NCBI GenBank assembly: GCA_033026295.1 | Contig: CM065168.1 | Span: 29,897,226-29,961,225, forward strand | Length of the DNA stretch: 64,000 nucleotides | Direction: 5' to 3' | Origin: Channa striata | Taxonomy: Eukaryota > Chordata > Actinopteri > Anabantiformes > Channidae | Part shown: one piece after another, positions 59,458 through 64,000 of the stretch | Numbering within the stretch: position 1 is the first letter of the stretch | Layout: every line of letters begins with the position of its first letter | The notes under the pieces: generated by a model | What the model was told of the DNA's origin: nothing | The model's input: only the letters and a program-made list of their open reading frames with translations | Database searches by the model: none | Translations under genes and position numbers: made by a program

Positions 59458-62400
59458 GGAAGCTCACTCTGCATAATCAGCAGGCTAGAAAAGCTTCTCC
59501 TTTGCTAATTACTTCTAACTCACTTCAAATGAGCACAGCTGACATGACAGCAGCACTTTGTCACAGGGACCTGCAGATGGGCGGGAAAAAGTCAGTGTAA
59601 AGTGTGTGTTACCATCACAGCTCCACATCCATAACACAAATCTCTGACACAAACACAGGAAATGGTGCCTTTCTAACAGGTAGCTCTGAACTCTGCATGG
59701 TCTGGTTGCCATCGGGTGTATGATTCACGTCACGTTTTATTCTGATTACACCATTCAGTGACCCCTCGTGCTCCATGGACGGAAGCCCTGTCGTCCTAGA
59801 AGACGCCGCTCCCATCAGGTCAGAGCTGTTTCTGTAGGATCCACCTGATCGTTCACGGCTTTGTGTGGATTTGCAGTGGCCATTCTTTGAGTGGGCCCGG
59901 ACCTTGACAACAAGACCCCCACCACCACACACAGCATAACACAGCCACCTGAACGATGGGGGGGGACATCATTCAGCCCTGTATCGCTCTCCTAATGTAC
60001 GTCACTTGCCCGTGATAAACATACGGTTAGGGGTGACTCATCTTTGTTGCACATCACAGGGCCTATGGTTTTTCCAACAATGCCGCCCTGCTGTCGACGG
60101 ACTGTTCTTGCTGACACAGTCTGATCACGTCCTGCATTGACATTCTCCGTCACCTGAGAAAGAGTTTCCTTTTGGTTTTGGTTCACTTGTCAGAATAATG
60201 CAGGAGCACATTCAAATGTGCGCTGTCATTCACCCACCGTTTCGGACCTTGTTTACAGGCACATTTCCTACAGATCTAAATGCAGATGTCACTTTGTTTC
60301 TATTGAAACACCAGACAGCTTGAGCAGTCAGTCAAAATCACTATCACCCGGGCCTGCACAGCATATGTATACATAACAACATAAACAGATGTTTGTTGCT
60401 CAATTGCACAATGCGTGGAAGCATTTATGTATCTCCACTCATTTATTTTGTTTTTTCTGTTCACTAGACAAACACACCCAGAGTCAGGTGGTCATTCATT
60501 AACAGTTTTATCTCGTCACAGGAATTTTTTGTAAAGATCCGACACAGAAACGAGAGATAGGCGAAAAAAACGCTGAACTATTAGTAACAGCATCTTCGCA
60601 AGGTTTGTTGAAAGCTTTCTGGAAAAACAGTAAATTTAGTGAATTGTATGCTACACACCTAATAAACGAGGAAGATTTGGCAGGAATGATCTGAGTCCAA
60701 AATGGGACATACATCAGGGTGGATACTAGAGGAGGAGAAAGTAAGGCAGAGTTGTTGGGAGGTTCATCATTTTTCCCCACATTGTTAAGTTAACACAACA
60801 AACAGCTGAAGGCTGCGTCTTGAGTTTCCACCATGTTTTGTAGTGAGTGTGTGTGTAAGGTGTCCATGTTATCTTCAAATGTAGTATGAATCTGGAGCAC
60901 ATCCCCCGTCCATGTCTGTCTTCAGACAAGGACGTGCAGAAAGTATGATTGGGCCTTTATGATCATGATTATCCCCCTAGAAGCGATAATTAGGTGTGGC
61001 CTCCCTGATGGATGTTTGAAGTGGATGGATGAAAGGACAGCATAGAAAACGGGACACACATTGTGTCTGAGGCCTCCTACCCCACATCTGTCCTTAAGAG
61101 AAGGACTGTCAAACTGAACATACACTGATCAGTCACAACACACTAAACTTTAAAACCGATGGTCTTAATAATGTCAGGAAGGACACGGATCGGCGTGGCC
61201 GCTCTGAGCTGTCTGCAGCTGCACCACGTCCCACACAGCAAAACGTGATACAAAAGTAAAGTATTCCACTAATAAAACAATGCATTTTAAGTAATACTGA
61301 GTATGGCAAAACATGTAGAGTAATTAATAAGAAAATAGGGGTCAAGGGTCACTAAGCTGATTTCAGCCACCTAATACGCACACAGGTTTTTAACCCGTAA
61401 TGATACTGACAGATATTACTTCATAATGTTTTTATAAAATATTTGCATATGCCACTCTCACTCATCTACATCCTCTATCCAAAATGTGGACATAGTTATC
61501 TTCAAATGAGTTCCCCATTGTCCTTTAGATAATAGGGAACTGCTACTGCCATCAAACACAGATTCAGAACTCAAATGAAATTACACTGCTTATACCGAGC
61601 TAAGACTTTACTATGCATTGTGTAACGATGTTATTGTGCAGAGGACACCCATTTTCTGCCATGTGAAGTTACAAAGCAATTACAGCAGGATAAATTGACT
61701 CTATTTTCAAAAGAAAATGGAGGAAAATTACAGTTTGTCCCTGCCATGTGAGCACACCCAAACGTTTTGTCTCATTTAAATTGTATCTAATGATTTAGCT
61801 CAGCCTTGTTGCTCTAATTATACAGAAACATCGTGTTTCCAGGAAAACATTTTAGTAGTAGATACTTGACCTTGAGCAGCACTTTGTTACCTGTTGCTGC
61901 GAGTGTTACCCTCGTAATCCTGATTCCAAACTGTTCAAAAGCCTCACCATGAGACCACACATGCTCCTCACTTTATTCTGCCGCTCCTCCTTTTTATCTT
62001 TTTATGAGGCTTGTTTTTCTAAAGCTTGAGTTACCTTCCCCCTCCCCAATTCGCCCCTTCCCTCCGCTGTCGCGCTCTGTCTTTCCCTACTTCTGATTAA
62101 AAAACGGTTAGGCGCTGACGGAAAGGTCGCAGTTGTTATGGAAACGAGGCTGGTAACAATAGCTGGACACGCGGGGACACGGCGAGAGAAAAGGGGGGAG
62201 AGACGGAGAGAAAAAGAGGGAGACGTGTCTGAATAAACATAAACATGCAGAGAGGAGGAGAGAGCGGGCAGGAAAGAGAGAAAGTGAAAAAAGGTCTGTA
62301 TAAATAAAAACATATGCAGAGGGAGGAGGGCGAGAAACGGCGAGGTCATGAAATGATGGCTCCATCTGCAATAATAAACAACAAAAGATAATACGCGTTT

Positions 62401-64000
62401 TTGTCATTCTAGGAAGGAGGCCGAGTCACAGAGGTGTGTGTATCTGGACACAGTGGGAGAATGCAATTGGTAGATAATACACGGACCTGCTGCAGAATAC
62501 TAAACAGAATAAATTGTTCACAGTAAAGCCTGCAGAAAAGCTTAAAATTGTGTGTCAGTGCGGGAACGCTCTCTCTGAGGGCTCATATTATGTTAACCAC
62601 TTAGACCAACATCAAACACACTCCCTTTCACACACGTACACACACTTCAATACAAGCACGAAGGTGCCAGCCACATAAATAGGAAATCCCACAGTGAGAG
62701 ATATAAAGAGGAGGGGAGTGACAGAAAGAGAGAGGGAGGAAAAGAGATTATAAATCAAAGTGGAGAGCGAAAGGGGTGAGGAAGAGGATGGGAGAGGAGG
62801 AGAGTGTAAAACAGAGAGAAAGCGAGAACAGCAGGGGGTGAGGACAGATAGATATGAGCAGATCAATACATGGCATAAAGTGTATGTGCATTGATTTACT
62901 TACAGGGGGAGGGTGATGGGGAGAGAAAGAGGAAATGGGTGGGAACAGGAAACTGAAAAAGTAGGCAGATCAAAAGAGGGAGAGCAGAGTAAAAAAAAAA
63001 AAAGAGAGACAATGATGAGAAATTTGTAGATAAAACCATGAGGAAGAAAAAAGACATCAAACAGGTCAGACCCACGCTGTGGTTTACATGACTGAACACA
63101 GCGTAAGGTGAATTATCCTTCAGTCTGCAGAGCGCTTTAGGCTCTTTTAGCCTCGTGTTTTTGGTCTTCCATTTTCCTCCCCAGGCCTGAAGATGTACAC
63201 AACGTCCTGTGCCCAGTGCCACACAGCCCACAGATAACATTAGTGAACAGAGTGAAGAATTTAGAAATACTGTTTAGTATGCGTGTTCGGTATCATCCTG
63301 AATTGTAACATTATTTGATCAAGCTCCTTAGAAGCCTCAGGAAAGGTTCATGTCTGAGAAAACAAGGCGCAGTAATTAGTTATACTGGTTTGCTCTGTAT
63401 ATTACAGTTGTTCTCAACTGCCAAATTGTGTTAAACCTGGGAACCACTTGACCTTCATCATCACCTTCCACAGCAGAAGTCTTATGAAAATAGAAAAACA
63501 CTTTTCAAAGCACAGACATGTCAGTCAGTGACCCGAAATTGTGTTGTATTACCTGTGTCAAACTAAAGGACAACACATTCCCAGATGACAGAAGTCACTT
63601 GTGAAATTATGAATGCATATGTAAATGTATGCAACCCGCCACACAAACCTGTTTTACGGTATTTCAACTGTCTCAAAAAAGTGCATGTGCAGAGTGCAGC
63701 ACAATTTATTATCTTTAGAAATTCATATTGCCATGTTTGGATAGTGATAGATTTATTTTGTATTTTGTTGTCTACTGCTTAGTGAAAAAGTTTGACCACA
63801 AGTTGTGTTGTCTGAAGGACAGTGTCTAAGTAAATGTTTAATATGGTGCAAATCATGTTTTTTTTTTTAACTATTTGTGTCAATTGTCACACTCCTTGTG
63901 TAAGTCTTATGTCACGTGGGATGGATAGAGTGGGGGAATTCTAAATCCCAGGCCCAGACTACCCCAACGACATCACCAGGACATCCCCAGGGACATTTTA
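59458..64000. other. Gene-free right end
   Basis: No coding exon, tRNA or transposon is recognised on either strand. Between about 62160 and 63010 the plus strand is strongly purine-rich (GAGAG, GGAGG and GGGG blocks). This explains the Ser-, Leu- and Phe-rich open frames on the other strand there. Confidence 0.55.

Overview
The window is vertebrate nuclear DNA, almost certainly from a teleost fish. Its genes have short exons with GT..AG introns and 5' CpG-rich starts. It carries abundant (CA)n/(TG)n microsatellites and decayed Tc1, Penelope-like and hAT elements, and every multi-exon gene recognised has a clear vertebrate orthologue. The set (plcb3, ppp1r14b, brms1, tmem179b) matches human 11q12-q13, and a prospero homeobox gene sits at the right-hand end.

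Layout. 1-4250: start of plcb3 intron 1; the gene runs leftward out of the window. 4251-4349 (-): plcb3 exon 1. 5000-12240: gene-free spacer between two divergent promoters. 12641-29719 (+): ppp1r14b in four coding exons, with a 16.5 kb first intron and probable 3' UTR to 30.9 or 32.7 kb. 33.7-41.4 kb (+): brms1, with a non-coding first exon and nine coding exons; intron 1 holds a dead Tc1 element, and the largest later intron holds a Penelope-like retroelement interrupted by a hAT-like element. 43355-44250 (-): two coding exons of a coiled-coil protein I do not recognise. 45582-45663 (+): tRNA-Ser(GCU). 45882-49303 (-): tmem179b, five exons. 52356-56592 (-): a complete prospero homeobox gene of about 801 residues, best read as prox3; two tRNA-Ile(AAU) genes sit inside its introns on the opposite strand. 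58.8-59.4 kb: CpG-rich island, candidate promoter of the prospero gene. 59.4-64 kb: no gene seen.

Functionally the genes are neighbours by ancestry, not a pathway. plcb3 (Gq effector) and ppp1r14b (PP1 inhibitor regulated by PKC/ROCK-type kinases) keep the divergent arrangement known from mammals. brms1 is a SIN3-HDAC corepressor subunit, tmem179b a four-span membrane protein, and the prospero gene a transcription factor. Human PROX1 lies near ESRRG and PROX2 near ESRRB, while ESRRA lies in 11q13, so a prospero gene in 11q13-type surroundings is where the third ohnologue, lost in mammals, would be expected. No bacterial-type system, CRISPR array or viral gene was seen.
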